From: an uncultured Microbacterium sp.
GTDB lineage: Bacteria > Actinomycetota > Actinomycetes > Actinomycetales > Microbacteriaceae
Direction of reading: 5' to 3'
NCBI RefSeq assembly: GCF_947489255.1
Contig: NZ_CANLCY010000002.1
Location: forward strand, 558,001-622,000
Length of the DNA: 64,000 nt
Shown: one piece after another, positions 56,556-64,000 of the stretch
Layout: each line of letters opens with the position of its first letter
Numbering within the stretch: the first letter of the stretch is position 1
The notes under the pieces: model-generated
Told to the model about the DNA's origin: nothing
The model's input: only the letters and a program-made list of their open reading frames with translations
Databases searched by the model: none
Made by a program: the position numbers and the translations under genes

Positions 56556-56561
56556 ATCCTA
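56556..56561 (-). promoter_or_regulatory. -10 element of pafB (leaderless)
   Basis: On the - strand TAGGAT ends 6 nt before GTG 56549. Confidence 0.55.
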
Positions 56562-56584
56562 GGCCGGGGCCGGGCCCGAACCAC

Positions 56585-56628
56585 CGAGACCGGCCCCCGC
56601 GCGCAGTGGCGGCGGTGGGCCGGTCTCG
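56585..56628 (-). terminator. Terminator after FKBP lipoprotein gene
   Basis: CGAGACCGGCCC (56585-56596) is perfectly inverted at 56617-56628 around a 20-nt loop, just downstream of the FKBP stop. Confidence 0.65.
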
Positions 56629-56649
56629 AAACGACGCGAGGGGTCGGAC

Positions 56650-57597
56650 TCAGCCGATGGTGCCGAGGATGTCGACGACGTAGACCAGCGCGGTGTTCGC
56701 CGGAGCCTGCAGCGCCTGCTGGTCCGCCTGCGTCTGGTCGGCGGGCACGACGACGAGGATCTGCGAGCCGACCGGCTGTCCTTCGAGCGCCGAGGCGAGG
56801 GCCGGGGGCAGGGCGGAGACCGTCGCCTGCCCGGGGGCACCGTTCTTCCACGTGGAGGCGAAGGTGGTCTTCGCGCCCCATGCGACGCCCTGGACGTGGA
56901 TGATCGCCGACGAGTCGGCGGTCAGCACGTCGCCGTCGCCCTTCTTGATGACCTGCGAACGGACCTCGGTCGGGGCGTCGCCGGCGGGGATCACGACGCC
57001 GGGCTGCCCGTCGGGTGCGCGCACGACGGAGGGCATGCCGGAATCGGCGTTGTACTGGTCGGCCCCGTCGGCGGCGGGCAGGAACACCTTGCGCACGTCG
57101 AAGACGAAGACGGCACCGTCGCCCTCGGTGACGCCGAGGGCCTTCGCCCCGTCGGCGCCGAGGTCGGAGCCCGGGATGGCCACGGCCACGCGCGAACCCT
57201 CGGCCACGCAGGTCATCAGCGGAGCGATCGACGGCACGGCCTGGGTGAGACGCGGCAGCGGCGTCGCGGTCGAGAGGTCGGAGTCGTACTTCGTGGCGAC
57301 GAGCTGCTCGCCGGTCGCCGCGTCGAGCACCGTGACGTCGACGAGCGCGAGCTGCTTGTCGCTGGTGATGCGCTGCCCGTCGCCGGCGATCAGCGTGTCG
57401 GTGCCGGCCTCTTCCGGGAGGAAGGGCGAGCGCACCGTGACGGTGGGCGCCGAGCCGAGGTCGCCGCTCGCCTCGACGACCGACGCGATGCCGGCGTCGG
57501 TGGGGGTCGGGCACGACGAGGCGGCGGATGCCGAGCACCCGACGAGGCCGATTCCGGCCAGAGCGGTCACGGCAACGAGAGCGGGAAGTCTGCGCAC
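56650..57597 (-). CDS. FKBP-type peptidyl-prolyl isomerase lipoprotein
   Basis: Exported lipoprotein of 315 residues. Signal peptide with lipobox LVGC, acylated Cys21, so it is a substrate for the Lgt and Lnt encoded in this window. Two FKBP-like halves are suggested: one around residues 75-165 and a clearer C-terminal one (about 215-315) with HVQGVAWGAKTTFASTW and VGSQILVVVPAD. The segment where peptidyl-prolyl activity is expected is partly degenerate. GTG start at 57597 with a -10 box 6 nt upstream. FKBP genes lie beside pafBC in other actinobacteria. Confidence 0.9.
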   Translation of the reverse strand: MRRLPALVAVTALAGIGLVGCSASAASSCPTPTDAGIASVVEASGDLGSAPTVTVRSPFLPEEAGTDTLIAGDGQRITSDKQLALVDVTVLDAATGEQLVATKYDSDLSTATPLPRLTQAVPSIAPLMTCVAEGSRVAVAIPGSDLGADGAKALGVTEGDGAVFVFDVRKVFLPAADGADQYNADSGMPSVVRAPDGQPGVVIPAGDAPTEVRSQVIKKGDGDVLTADSSAIIHVQGVAWGAKTTFASTWKNGAPGQATVSALPPALASALEGQPVGSQILVVVPADQTQADQQALQAPANTALVYVVDILGTIG

Positions 57598-57603
57598 CGG
57601 AAC

Positions 57604-57609
57604 AGTTTA
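57604..57609 (-). promoter_or_regulatory. -10 element of FKBP gene (leaderless)
   Basis: On the - strand TAAACT ends 6 nt before GTG 57597. Confidence 0.55.
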
Positions 57610-57708
57610 GGTGCTCCCGCGGCTCTCACCCGCCGCCCCACCTGGGGGGCTCGCCCCGCATGCGCCGTCTCGACCGGCGGCGGACGAGACTCTCGCCCCG
57701 CGGGCGCG

Positions 57709-58734
57709 CTACTCCCCCGCCGGGGTCTCCTCGACCACCGCGGCCGCGCCCGCGACCGACTGGCGGACGCCCTCGGCCGACTTCTGCGCCTCGCGCACGC
57801 GTTTGCGCAGGTTCTTGTCGGTGATCTCGCGATCGCCCACGGCGCCCGGCGTCCACAGCTCCACGTCCTCGTCGCCGTAGCTCGACTTCGACGCGCGGCG
57901 CTTCACCTCGGGCGGGATCGCGCCCGGAGCGAGGCGGCGCGCCGTGATGAGGAAGCCCGTATGCGCGACCATGCGGTGGTCGGGGCGCACCGCGAGTCCC
58001 TCGACGTGCCAGCCGCGGACCATCGTCTCGCTGGCATCCGGTTCGGTGAACAGGCCCGTCGCGCGGATGTACTCCGCGACGCGGCTGAGCTGCGTGGCCG
58101 TGGCGATGTAGCAGAGCACCACGCCGCCGGGGGTGAGGGCGTCGGCGACGGCGTCGATGCACTCCCAGGGCGCGAGCATGTCGAGCACGACGCGGTCGAC
58201 GGATGCCGGAGCCACGGCATCCGGGAGGCTCTCGACGAGGTCGCCGACGACGACCTCCCAGGTCGCCGGGTGCTCGCCGTGGAAGGTCTCGACGTTGGCG
58301 CGGGCCACGTCGGCGAACTCCTCGCGCCGCTCGAACGACAGCAGGCGGCCGGCCGGGCCGATCGCGCGCAGCAGCCACAGCGACAGGGCGCCCGAGCCGA
58401 CGCCGGCCTCCACGACCGTGGCGCCGGGGAACACGTCGGCCTGGGCGAGGATCTGCGCGGCGTCCTTCGGGTAGACGATCGCCGCTCCCCGCGGCATCGA
58501 CATGACGAAGTCGCGCAGCAGGGGGCGCACGGCCAGGTAGTCGTGGCCGGAGCTGTTGGTGACGACGCTGCCGTCGGGCTGGCCGACCAGGAGGGAGTGC
58601 TTCAGCACGCCGTTGTGGGTGTGCAGCTCGCCCGCCTCGCGCAGGGTGATCGTGTGCATGCGGCCCTTGGGTCCCGTCAGCTGCACGCGGTCGCCGATGC
58701 GGAAGGGTCCGCTCAGGTGGGGGGTCTCGCTCAT
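57709..58734 (-). CDS. trmI: tRNA (adenine-58-N1) methyltransferase TrmI
   Basis: SAM-dependent methylation of A58 in the tRNA T loop. 341 residues: an N-terminal beta-barrel (FRIGDRVQLTGPKGRMHTI), then a Rossmann methyltransferase domain with EAGVGSGALSLWLLRA (about residues 109-124) and LDMLAPWE. The last 60 residues are a variable extension rich in Lys, Arg, Ala and Val. The ATG overlaps the HAD gene stop, so the two form an operon. In M. tuberculosis the homologue (Rv2118c) is next to the Pup-proteasome genes, which are missing here. Confidence 0.94.
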   Translation of the reverse strand: MSETPHLSGPFRIGDRVQLTGPKGRMHTITLREAGELHTHNGVLKHSLLVGQPDGSVVTNSSGHDYLAVRPLLRDFVMSMPRGAAIVYPKDAAQILAQADVFPGATVVEAGVGSGALSLWLLRAIGPAGRLLSFERREEFADVARANVETFHGEHPATWEVVVGDLVESLPDAVAPASVDRVVLDMLAPWECIDAVADALTPGGVVLCYIATATQLSRVAEYIRATGLFTEPDASETMVRGWHVEGLAVRPDHRMVAHTGFLITARRLAPGAIPPEVKRRASKSSYGDEDVELWTPGAVGDREITDKNLRKRVREAQKSAEGVRQSVAGAAAVVEETPAGE

Positions 58735-59429
58735 CGGTTCGCTCGCGTTTCGGAGGGGCGGGTCGGGGTGTGCGCGCCGTGGAGGGCGCGGAGATCGGTG
58801 GCGGTGCGGCCCTCGAGGCTCGGCCAGAGGCTGTGCGCTCCGACGTCGTCGAGCGGCACCATCAGGGGCACGCCGAGCGCGACCGCACCGCTGGCGATCG
58901 CCGATCGCAAGCCGTTGGGGCTGTCTTCGATCGCGACGGTGGAGCGGATGTCGACGCCCAGGGCCTCGGCCGCCTGCAGGTATGGGTCGGGGTGGGGCTT
59001 CGGTCGCTCGACGTCGTCGCCGGCGACGACCACGTCGAAGGCGGGGAAGTCGATCAGGTCGGCGATCGAGAGCGCCATGCGCCGCATCGACATCGTCACC
59101 AGCCCGGTCTTGATCCCGTGCGCCTTGAGGTCGGCGAGCAGTTCGCGAGCGCCCGGACGGAACGGGATGCCCGTGCTCGCGAGCTGGCGCAGCACCTCGT
59201 CGGTCAGGTGAGCGATGATCTCGTCGACGCCCCACGGCACCCCCGCGTTCTGCAGCAGGCGCGCCGAGTCCTCGAGCGCGAGACCCACCATGCCCAGGGC
59301 CTGCTCGTGCGACCAGGTGCCCCCGAAGCGCTCGACCAGCGGCACCTCGGCAGCCATCCAGTAGGGCTCGGTGTCGACCAGGGTGCCGTCCATGTCCCAG
59401 AGGACCGCAGCGAGGGCGGAAGAAGTCAT
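58731..59429 (-). CDS. HAD-superfamily hydrolase
   Basis: Predicted phosphatase of 232 residues. Motif I is LWDMDGTLVDTEPYW with nucleophile and acid Asp at residues 12 and 14; the cap domain covers about 16-85; motif II is LVTMSM; Lys and acidic motifs III and IV are RPKPHPDPYLQ and IEDSPNGLRSA. Similar to beta-phosphoglucomutase-like and sugar phosphatases; substrate unknown. Leaderless start suggested by a TAAGAT box 6 nt upstream. Confidence 0.92.
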   Translation of the reverse strand: MTSSALAAVLWDMDGTLVDTEPYWMAAEVPLVERFGGTWSHEQALGMVGLALEDSARLLQNAGVPWGVDEIIAHLTDEVLRQLASTGIPFRPGARELLADLKAHGIKTGLVTMSMRRMALSIADLIDFPAFDVVVAGDDVERPKPHPDPYLQAAEALGVDIRSTVAIEDSPNGLRSAIASGAVALGVPLMVPLDDVGAHSLWPSLEGRTATDLRALHGAHTPTRPSETRANR

Positions 59430-59435
59430 CGTTCC

Positions 59436-59441
59436 ATCTTA
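59436..59441 (-). promoter_or_regulatory. -10 element of HAD-trmI operon (leaderless)
   Basis: On the - strand TAAGAT ends 6 nt before ATG 59429. Confidence 0.5.
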
Positions 59442-59509
59442 TGGAAGGCGCGGCTCCTCCCCCGCGCCCGGGGGGATGGCGGGTCCGACCGCCCGCGCAC
59501 GGGTGCGCC

Positions 59510-59515
59510 TATCCT
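59510..59515 (+). promoter_or_regulatory. -10 element of PAC2 gene
   Basis: TATCCT, 33 nt before GTG 59549, with GAGGAGG between as ribosome-binding site. Confidence 0.5.
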
Positions 59516-59548
59516 GGAACGAAGCCCCGACGGGGCAGAGGAGGTTGC

Positions 59549-60415
59549 GTGGACGCACTGGGTCGCCGGATCATCGTGGCCGCTTTCGACGGCTGGAACG
59601 ACGCCGGAGTAGCCGCGTCCGCGGCCGCGGCGCTTCTGCGCGCCGACGCGGAGTACGAGGTCGTGCACACGGTCGACCCCGAGCTGTACTTCGACTATCA
59701 GTACACGCGCCCCCAGATCGGCCTGGATGCCGAGGGGCGGCGGACGCTCACCTGGCCCGAGGCGAAGCTGCTGCGTCCGACCGAGCGGTCGGGCGATGCG
59801 GAGATCTGGCTGCTGGTGGGCGTGGAGCCCGCGCGCGCCTGGCAGGCGTTCGCGGCGGAGTTCATCGATGTCGCCCTGCGCGAGGACGTCACCGGTTTCG
59901 TCGCGCTCGGCTCGATGATGTCCGACGTGCCGCACACGCGGCCGATCTCGGTCTTCGCCGGCAGCGACAACGACGGCGTGCGGCAGTCGCTCGGGCTCGA
60001 GCGGAGCCTGTACGAGGGCCCCGTCGGCATCCTGAGCGCCATCGGTCACGCGTCGGAGCAGGTCGGCATCCCGACGGCGAGCCTGTGGGCCAGCGTCCCG
60101 CACTACGTCGCGGGGCACACCCCCTCGCCCAAGGCCACGCTCGCGCTCCTCGAGAAGCTCGAGGCGATCACCGGGATCACGGTTCCGCGTGGCGATCTCG
60201 AAGCCGAGTCGCGCCAGTGGGAGGCATCGATCGACGCTGCCGCGGCCGACGACGAGGAGATGAGTGACTACATCCGTCAGCTCGAGCAGACCCGCGACAC
60301 GTGGGACTCGCCCGAGGCCTCGGGGGATGCCATCGCCCAGGAGTTCGAGCGGTACCTGCGCCGCGGGGGCGAGGGTCCCACCAAGCCCGGTCGCGACGAC
60401 CCGCCGCGTCGCTAG
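59549..60415 (+). CDS. PAC2 family protein
   Basis: A 288-residue protein of the PAC2 (proteasome assembly chaperone 2-like) family, widespread in actinobacteria and archaea, function unknown in bacteria. Visible features: FDGWNDAGVAASAAAALL at the N-terminus, LLVGVEPARAWQAF, and TPSPKATLALLEKLEAITG. The C-terminal 50 residues are acidic (DDEEMSDYIRQLEQTRD) then basic. GTG 59549 chosen for its strong ribosome-binding site. In M. tuberculosis the homologue lies near the Pup-proteasome locus; no proteasome genes are seen here. Confidence 0.9.
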   Translation: MDALGRRIIVAAFDGWNDAGVAASAAAALLRADAEYEVVHTVDPELYFDYQYTRPQIGLDAEGRRTLTWPEAKLLRPTERSGDAEIWLLVGVEPARAWQAFAAEFIDVALREDVTGFVALGSMMSDVPHTRPISVFAGSDNDGVRQSLGLERSLYEGPVGILSAIGHASEQVGIPTASLWASVPHYVAGHTPSPKATLALLEKLEAITGITVPRGDLEAESRQWEASIDAAAADDEEMSDYIRQLEQTRDTWDSPEASGDAIAQEFERYLRRGGEGPTKPGRDDPPRR

Positions 60416-60499
60416 GCGGCGCCGGCCGGCGCGTGCGGTCGGTCGGAAGGCGGCTAGGCCCGCCGAACTCACCCGTCGCCCGGACACGACGACGGCACC

Positions 60500-60524
60500 G
60501 GTCCCTTCGACAGGCTCAGGGACC
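60500..60524. repeat. REP-like element with TTCGACAGGCTCAGG motif
   Basis: GGTCCCTTCGACAGG followed by CTCAGGGACC, ends inverted (GGTCCCT and AGGGACC). Same core as the array at 31042. It lies between convergent PAC2 and uppP genes. CGGACACGACGACGGCACCG occurs directly before it and again at 60573-60591. Confidence 0.75.
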
Positions 60525-60579
60525 TCCCATCCCACGCGAGACGGCTGAACCCGACGAAGACACCGGACGTCCGGACACG

Positions 60580-60615
60580 ACGACGGCACCGCCCCGCTCG
60601 GGACGGCGCCGTCGT
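60580..60615. terminator. Hairpin between PAC2 and uppP
   Basis: ACGACGGCACCG (60580-60591) pairs with CGGCGCCGTCGT (60604-60615) with one mismatch around a 12-nt loop, between convergent genes. Confidence 0.6.
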
Positions 60616-60626
60616 GGCATCCGGGA

Positions 60627-61475
60627 TCAGCTGGTCATGACCGTCGACACCGCGGGGATGACTCCGGTCAGCAGCAGGACGATGATCAGCAGGCCCAGCG
60701 CGATGCGGTAGATCACGAACGGCAGGAAGCTGCCGCGCTTGAGGTACTGCATGAGGAACGCGATGACGAGGTAGCCCACGACGAACGCGATGACGGTCGC
60801 GATGGCCGTCTCGCCGAGGGTGTAGGGGCCGGTGCCCTCGTCGAAGCTCTTGTACAGCTCGAACAGACCGCTCGCGAAGACCGCGGGCACGGCCAGCAGG
60901 AACGAGTACTCGGCGGCGGCGGTTCGCTTGTACCCGAGGGCGCGGCCGAGCGTGGTGGTCGCCCCCGAGCGCGAGACGCCCGGCACGAGCGCGAGCGCCT
61001 GGGCGAAACCGTAGGCGATGCCGTGCGGGTACGTCAGGTCGTCGAGGTCGCGACGGCGCTTGCCGTAGTGGTCGGCGAGACCCAGCAGGATGCCGAAGAC
61101 GATGAGCACCACCGCGGTGATCCAGAGACTCCGGAAGTTATCGCGGATGAGGCTCTGCAGCAGAACGCCGAGCAGCGCGATGGGGATCGTGCCGATGATG
61201 ACCAGCCAGCCCATGCGGGCGTCGGGGTCGTTGCGCGGCACCTTGCCGCTGAGCGAGAGGAACCACCGCGAGATGACACGGCCGATCTTCTTGCGGAAGT
61301 AGATCAGCACGGCCAGCTCCGTGCCGATCTGCGTGATCGCGGTGAACGTCGCGCCCGGGTCGGTCTGCGAGGGGAGGAACTCCCCCACGATGCGCAGGTG
61401 GGCGCTGGAGGAGATGGGGAGGAACTCGGTCAGGCCCTGGACGAGCCCGAGGATGATGACCTCGAAGATATGCAT
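60627..61475 (-). CDS. uppP: Undecaprenyl-diphosphate phosphatase
   Basis: Recycles the peptidoglycan lipid carrier by dephosphorylating undecaprenyl diphosphate at the membrane. 282 residues, about eight hydrophobic segments. Signature motifs [14 protein letters not shown] (about residues 14-27) and [10 protein letters not shown] (about 165-174) carry the active-site Glu, Ser and Arg. ATG 61475 is 8 nt after the M20 peptidase stop, so the two may be co-transcribed. Confidence 0.96.
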   Translation of the reverse strand: MHIFEVIILGLVQGLTEFLPISSSAHLRIVGEFLPSQTDPGATFTAITQIGTELAVLIYFRKKIGRVISRWFLSLSGKVPRNDPDARMGWLVIIGTIPIALLGVLLQSLIRDNFRSLWITAVVLIVFGILLGLADHYGKRRRDLDDLTYPHGIAYGFAQALALVPGVSRSGATTTLGRALGYKRTAAAEYSFLLAVPAVFASGLFELYKSFDEGTGPYTLGETAIATVIAFVVGYLVIAFLMQYLKRGSFLPFVIYRIALGLLIIVLLLTGVIPAVSTVMTS

Positions 61476-61483
61476 GCGGTCCT

Positions 61484-62785
61484 TCAGTACGTCCGGAGGA
61501 GGTCGGCGAGAACACGTCGACCGAACTCGAGCGCGTCGACGGGGACGCGCTCGTCGACACCGTGGAACATCCCGGTGAAGTCGAGACCGGCGGGAAGTCG
61601 CAACGGTGCGAATCCATAGCCGGAGATTCCGAGGGTCGACAGCGCCTTGTTGTCGGTGCCGCCTCCCATGAGGTACGGCACGACGGGCACGCCGGGGTCG
61701 TGACGGCCGAGCTGCGCGACCATGGCGTCGACCAGGCCGCCTGAGAAGGGCACCTCGAGACCGATGTCCTGGTGCACGATCTCGATCTCGACGCCGTCGC
61801 CGACGATGCGACGGATGTCGTCGAGGGCGGCCTGCTCCGTGCCGGGCAGCACGCGCACGTCGATGAGCGCCTCCGCGCGGTCGGGGATGACGTTGTGCTT
61901 GTACCCGGCGGTCAGGCCCGTGGGATTGGTCGTCGTGCGCAGCGTGGACCGGATGAAGCTGGATGCCGCGCCCGTGCGCTTCGCGAGAGTGTCGGGATCG
62001 CCCGCGTCGTCACCCGTGATGTCGGCGAGGCCCGCCAGGAGCGCACGCGTGGTGTCGGTGAGTCGGACGGGCCATTCGGTGCGACCGAGGGCCGCGACGG
62101 CCTCGGCGAGTCGGGTGACGGCGTTGTCGGCGTGCAGACCGCTGCCGTGTCCGGCCCGCCCGCGGGCGACGAGCTTGATCCAGATGAGGGCCTTCTCCCC
62201 GACCTGCAGCAGGTAGGCGCGGCGGTCGCCGACGGCGATCGAGTAGCCGCCCACCTCGCTGATGGCCTCGGTGGCGCCGGCGAACCACTCGGGGCGGTCC
62301 TTCACGACGCGCGCCGAGCCCTCGACGCCGCCGTTCTCCTCGTCGGCGAAGAACGTCACGATCACGTCGCGCTCGGGCTGCTCCCCCGCGCGCAGCAGAT
62401 CGGCGACGGAGGTCAGGATCATGGCATCCATGTCCTTCATGTCGACCGCTCCGCGGCCCCACAGGATGCCGTCGCGGATCTCTCCCGCGAAGGGATCGAC
62501 GCTCCAGTCCTCGGCGACGGCGGGCACCACGTCGAGGTGTCCGTGCAGGATCAGTGCCGGCTTGTCGCGGTCGCGACCCGGCACGCGGGCGCAGACGTTG
62601 GTGCGGCGCTCGACGGGCTCGTAGTACTCCGTGTCGAGCCCGAGGCCCTCGAGGTAGGCCCCGACGTACTCGGCCGCCTCGCGCTCGCCGTTCGCGCGCC
62701 CTCCGCCGTAGTTCGAGGTGTCGAAGCGGATGAGATCGGATGCGATGCGGGCGACCTCGGGGACGTCGGTTTCGAGCTCGGGCAT
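61484..62785 (-). CDS. M20 family metallopeptidase
   Basis: Zinc-dependent exopeptidase or amidohydrolase of the ArgE/DapE/CPG2 group, 433 residues. Metal-binding motifs: HGHLDVVP (about residues 79-86), [13 protein letters not shown] (about 107-119) and FADEENGG with catalytic Glu (about 144-151). A dimerisation domain (about 200-320) interrupts the catalytic domain. Similar in layout to Rv2141c-type M20 proteins; substrate not determined. ATG 62785 preferred; GTG 62791 would be too close to the -10. Confidence 0.92.
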   Translation of the reverse strand: MPELETDVPEVARIASDLIRFDTSNYGGGRANGEREAAEYVGAYLEGLGLDTEYYEPVERRTNVCARVPGRDRDKPALILHGHLDVVPAVAEDWSVDPFAGEIRDGILWGRGAVDMKDMDAMILTSVADLLRAGEQPERDVIVTFFADEENGGVEGSARVVKDRPEWFAGATEAISEVGGYSIAVGDRRAYLLQVGEKALIWIKLVARGRAGHGSGLHADNAVTRLAEAVAALGRTEWPVRLTDTTRALLAGLADITGDDAGDPDTLAKRTGAASSFIRSTLRTTTNPTGLTAGYKHNVIPDRAEALIDVRVLPGTEQAALDDIRRIVGDGVEIEIVHQDIGLEVPFSGGLVDAMVAQLGRHDPGVPVVPYLMGGGTDNKALSTLGISGYGFAPLRLPAGLDFTGMFHGVDERVPVDALEFGRRVLADLLRTY

Positions 62786-62792
62786 GCGCACT

Positions 62793-62798
62793 ACGGTA
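62793..62798 (-). promoter_or_regulatory. -10 element of M20-uppP (leaderless)
   Basis: On the - strand TACCGT ends 7 nt before ATG 62785. Confidence 0.4.
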
Positions 62799-62918
62799 CC
62801 GGCGGCCGGGGCGCTCCCCCGACGCACGCCGTCACAAGAGGGGCGCGGCGCGCGAGGGTGGCCGAGTGGGGACGCGCCCGGGCGTCGCCGTCGGTTAGAG
62901 GCGGGGCCCGGGGCATGG

Positions 62919-62924
62919 TAATGT
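62919..62924 (+). promoter_or_regulatory. -10 element of tRNA-Leu(GAG)
   Basis: TAATGT, about 34 nt before the mature tRNA 5' end. Confidence 0.4.
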
Positions 62925-62958
62925 CGTTCCTCGTTGCGAAAGTGACAAACACCCAGAT

Positions 62959-63043
62959 GCGCGGGTGGCGGAATAGGTAGACGCGCTAGCTTGAGGTGCT
63001 AGTGCCCGTATAGGGCGTGGGGGTTCAAGTCCCCCCTCGCGCA
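62959..63043 (+). tRNA. tRNA-Leu (anticodon GAG)
   Basis: An 85-nt class II tRNA. Acceptor GCGCGGG (62959-62965) pairs with CTCGCGC (63036-63042) with one G-T pair; discriminator A63043. The anticodon stem CTAGC/GCTAG encloses TTGAGGT (62991-62997), anticodon GAG, reading CUC/CUU. Long variable arm; T arm GGGGG-TTCAAGT-CCCCC. CCA is not encoded. Confidence 0.95.
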
Positions 63044-63048
63044 CACAT

Positions 63049-63086
63049 GAGAAAGACCCCCGGGTTCATCCCCGGGGGTCTTTCTC
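63049..63086 (+). terminator. Terminator after tRNA-Leu(GAG)
   Basis: Perfect 16-bp stem, GAGAAAGACCCCCGGG (63049-63064) with its inverse at 63071-63086, loop of 6 nt. Confidence 0.85.
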
Positions 63087-63289
63087 GTTGCTGCGGGAGC
63101 GGGAGGGCTTGCAACCCATGCGGGGTCGAACCCGCGCCGCCGACGGTTCCGCCCGCGCGGGCGATCTCCCGATCCGTCCGGGGTCGGGTCGGCACCGCCG
63201 GAGGCTCCGCGAACCGTGACGCCGCAGAAACACCGGTGTGACATGGCGCGCTTAGCGTCGAGGCGTTCCCCCGGCAGATCGGATCACGC

Positions 63290-64000
63290 ATGGCTCGCTT
63301 CCACGTCCCCACCATCGACATCTCGGCGTGGGTGGGTCCCGGCTCGCCGGACGCGCGTGCGGCGGTCGTCGCGGCCGTCGACCACGCGTGTCGCACGGTG
63401 GGGTTCATGCAGATCGTGGGGCATGGCATCCCGAACGTGGTCATCGACGACCTGCAGCAGGGCCTGGACGACTTCTTCGCGCTGCCCCTGGAGGCGAAGA
63501 AGAAGTACGTGCGCCCCGGCGGGGAGAACCGCGGATACAGCCCGCCGAAGAGCGAGTCGCTCAGCTACAGCCTGGGAGTCGACCCGGTCACACGCATGAA
63601 CGACTTCTTCGAGGCGTTCAACGTGGGGACGTCGTGGCGCGAGTATCCGGGCACGACGGCGACCGCCGAGGACTACGCCGAGAACACCTGGCCCGACGAC
63701 ACCGCCGGCTTCGAACCCGCCGTCACGACCTACTACGACGAGGCGCGTCGGGTGGCGCAGACCCTCACCCGCATCTTCGCCGCGGCCCTACGGGTGCCGG
63801 ACGACTTCTTCGGCGACGTCACCGACCACTCGATCGACGTGCTGCGCATGAACAACTACGCCCTGCCGCCGGGCTCGATCGAGCTCGGGGCGGGGCTGAC
63901 GGGCATGGGAGAGCACACCGACTTCGGGCTCGTGACCGTGCTGTGGGCGGATCGGGTCGCGGGGCTGCAGGTGCTGGGGCTCGACGGGTCGTGGAACGAC
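63290..64000 (+). CDS. 2-oxoglutarate/Fe(II)-dependent oxygenase, 3'-truncated
   Basis: Isopenicillin N synthase-type dioxygenase, cut by the window end; 237 residues visible of an expected 320-350. The N-terminal DIOX_N domain is clear (VPTIDISAWV, then CRTVGFMQIVGHGIPN at about residues 34-49, and ALPLEAKKKY). The oxygenase core starts near residue 180 with LRMNNYALPPG, and the iron-binding HxD is in GEHTDFGLVTVL (about 207-218). The distal His and the Arg for 2-oxoglutarate lie beyond the edge. Substrate unknown. Confidence 0.9.
   Translation, partial: MARFHVPTIDISAWVGPGSPDARAAVVAAVDHACRTVGFMQIVGHGIPNVVIDDLQQGLDDFFALPLEAKKKYVRPGGENRGYSPPKSESLSYSLGVDPVTRMNDFFEAFNVGTSWREYPGTTATAEDYAENTWPDDTAGFEPAVTTYYDEARRVAQTLTRIFAAALRVPDDFFGDVTDHSIDVLRMNNYALPPGSIELGAGLTGMGEHTDFGLVTVLWADRVAGLQVLGLDGSWND

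Noticed and set aside
63095..63150. T-arm-like segment (GCGGG-TTCGAC-CCCGC on the - strand) near a Leu tRNA, as a tRNA remnant or attachment site
   Set aside because: The loop is 6 rather than 7 nt, there is no matching acceptor or anticodon arm, and no direct copy of the tRNA 3' end was found.

Overview
The window is a GC-rich (about 70% by eye) bacterial chromosome segment with actinobacterial hallmarks: RbpA, PafBC, an mIHF domain, a Rv1626-like ANTAR regulator, TatA-TatC-HelY synteny and a helicase-dead PriA. Gene order and the HGxxPAAW protein point to Microbacteriaceae, probably Microbacterium or a close relative. This is inferred from content, not from a search.

Left block (1-34.4 kb, nearly all + strand) is housekeeping: the pyrimidine operon (pyrC partial, a membrane protein, carA, carB, pyrF, then an mIHF-guanylate kinase fusion), rpoZ, metK, priA-fmt-rsmB, rpe, hisE, hisG-hisF-hisI with a Trp-operon membrane protein, the HGxxPAAW protein with trpC-trpB-trpA, lgt, gltB-gltD, pyk, tRNA-Leu(CAA), pdtaR-like regulator, a thioesterase (-) and polA.

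Middle block (34.5-46.4 kb) is an accessory stretch with mixed strands: DUF885 protein, LLM oxidoreductase, MFS transporter, SGNH hydrolase, SDR, a small DUF6578-like protein, dienelactone hydrolase, AEC transporter with a 13-codon upstream ORF, HdeD-like protein, S9 peptidase and an atypical SDR. Between the DUF6578-like gene and the dienelactone hydrolase gene, at 41014-41041, lies a 25/28 match to the actinobacterial dif site for XerCD chromosome dimer resolution.

Right block (46.5-64 kb) starts with nfeD-SPFH-GDPD-rbpA on +, then turns mostly to -: lnt, helY, tatC, tatA, pafC, pafB, an FKBP lipoprotein, trmI-HAD, uppP and an M20 peptidase. PAC2 (+), tRNA-Leu(GAG) and a partial 2OG-Fe(II) oxygenase (+) complete it.

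The window therefore appears to span the replication terminus. Gene orientation changes near dif. A polar heptamer, GGGGGAG, is read by eye about 23 times on + and never on - to the left of dif, and about 18 times on - and never on + to its right, including inside + strand genes. This is a strong candidate FtsK-orienting (KOPS-like) sequence. A second, non-polar heptamer (GGATGCC/GGCATCC) is far more frequent than composition predicts and is tied to odd codon choices. Many single genes have a TAnnnT -10 box 6-7 nt before the start codon, which implies leaderless mRNAs. Several intergenic gaps hold large stem-loops or repeats, some of them related in sequence.
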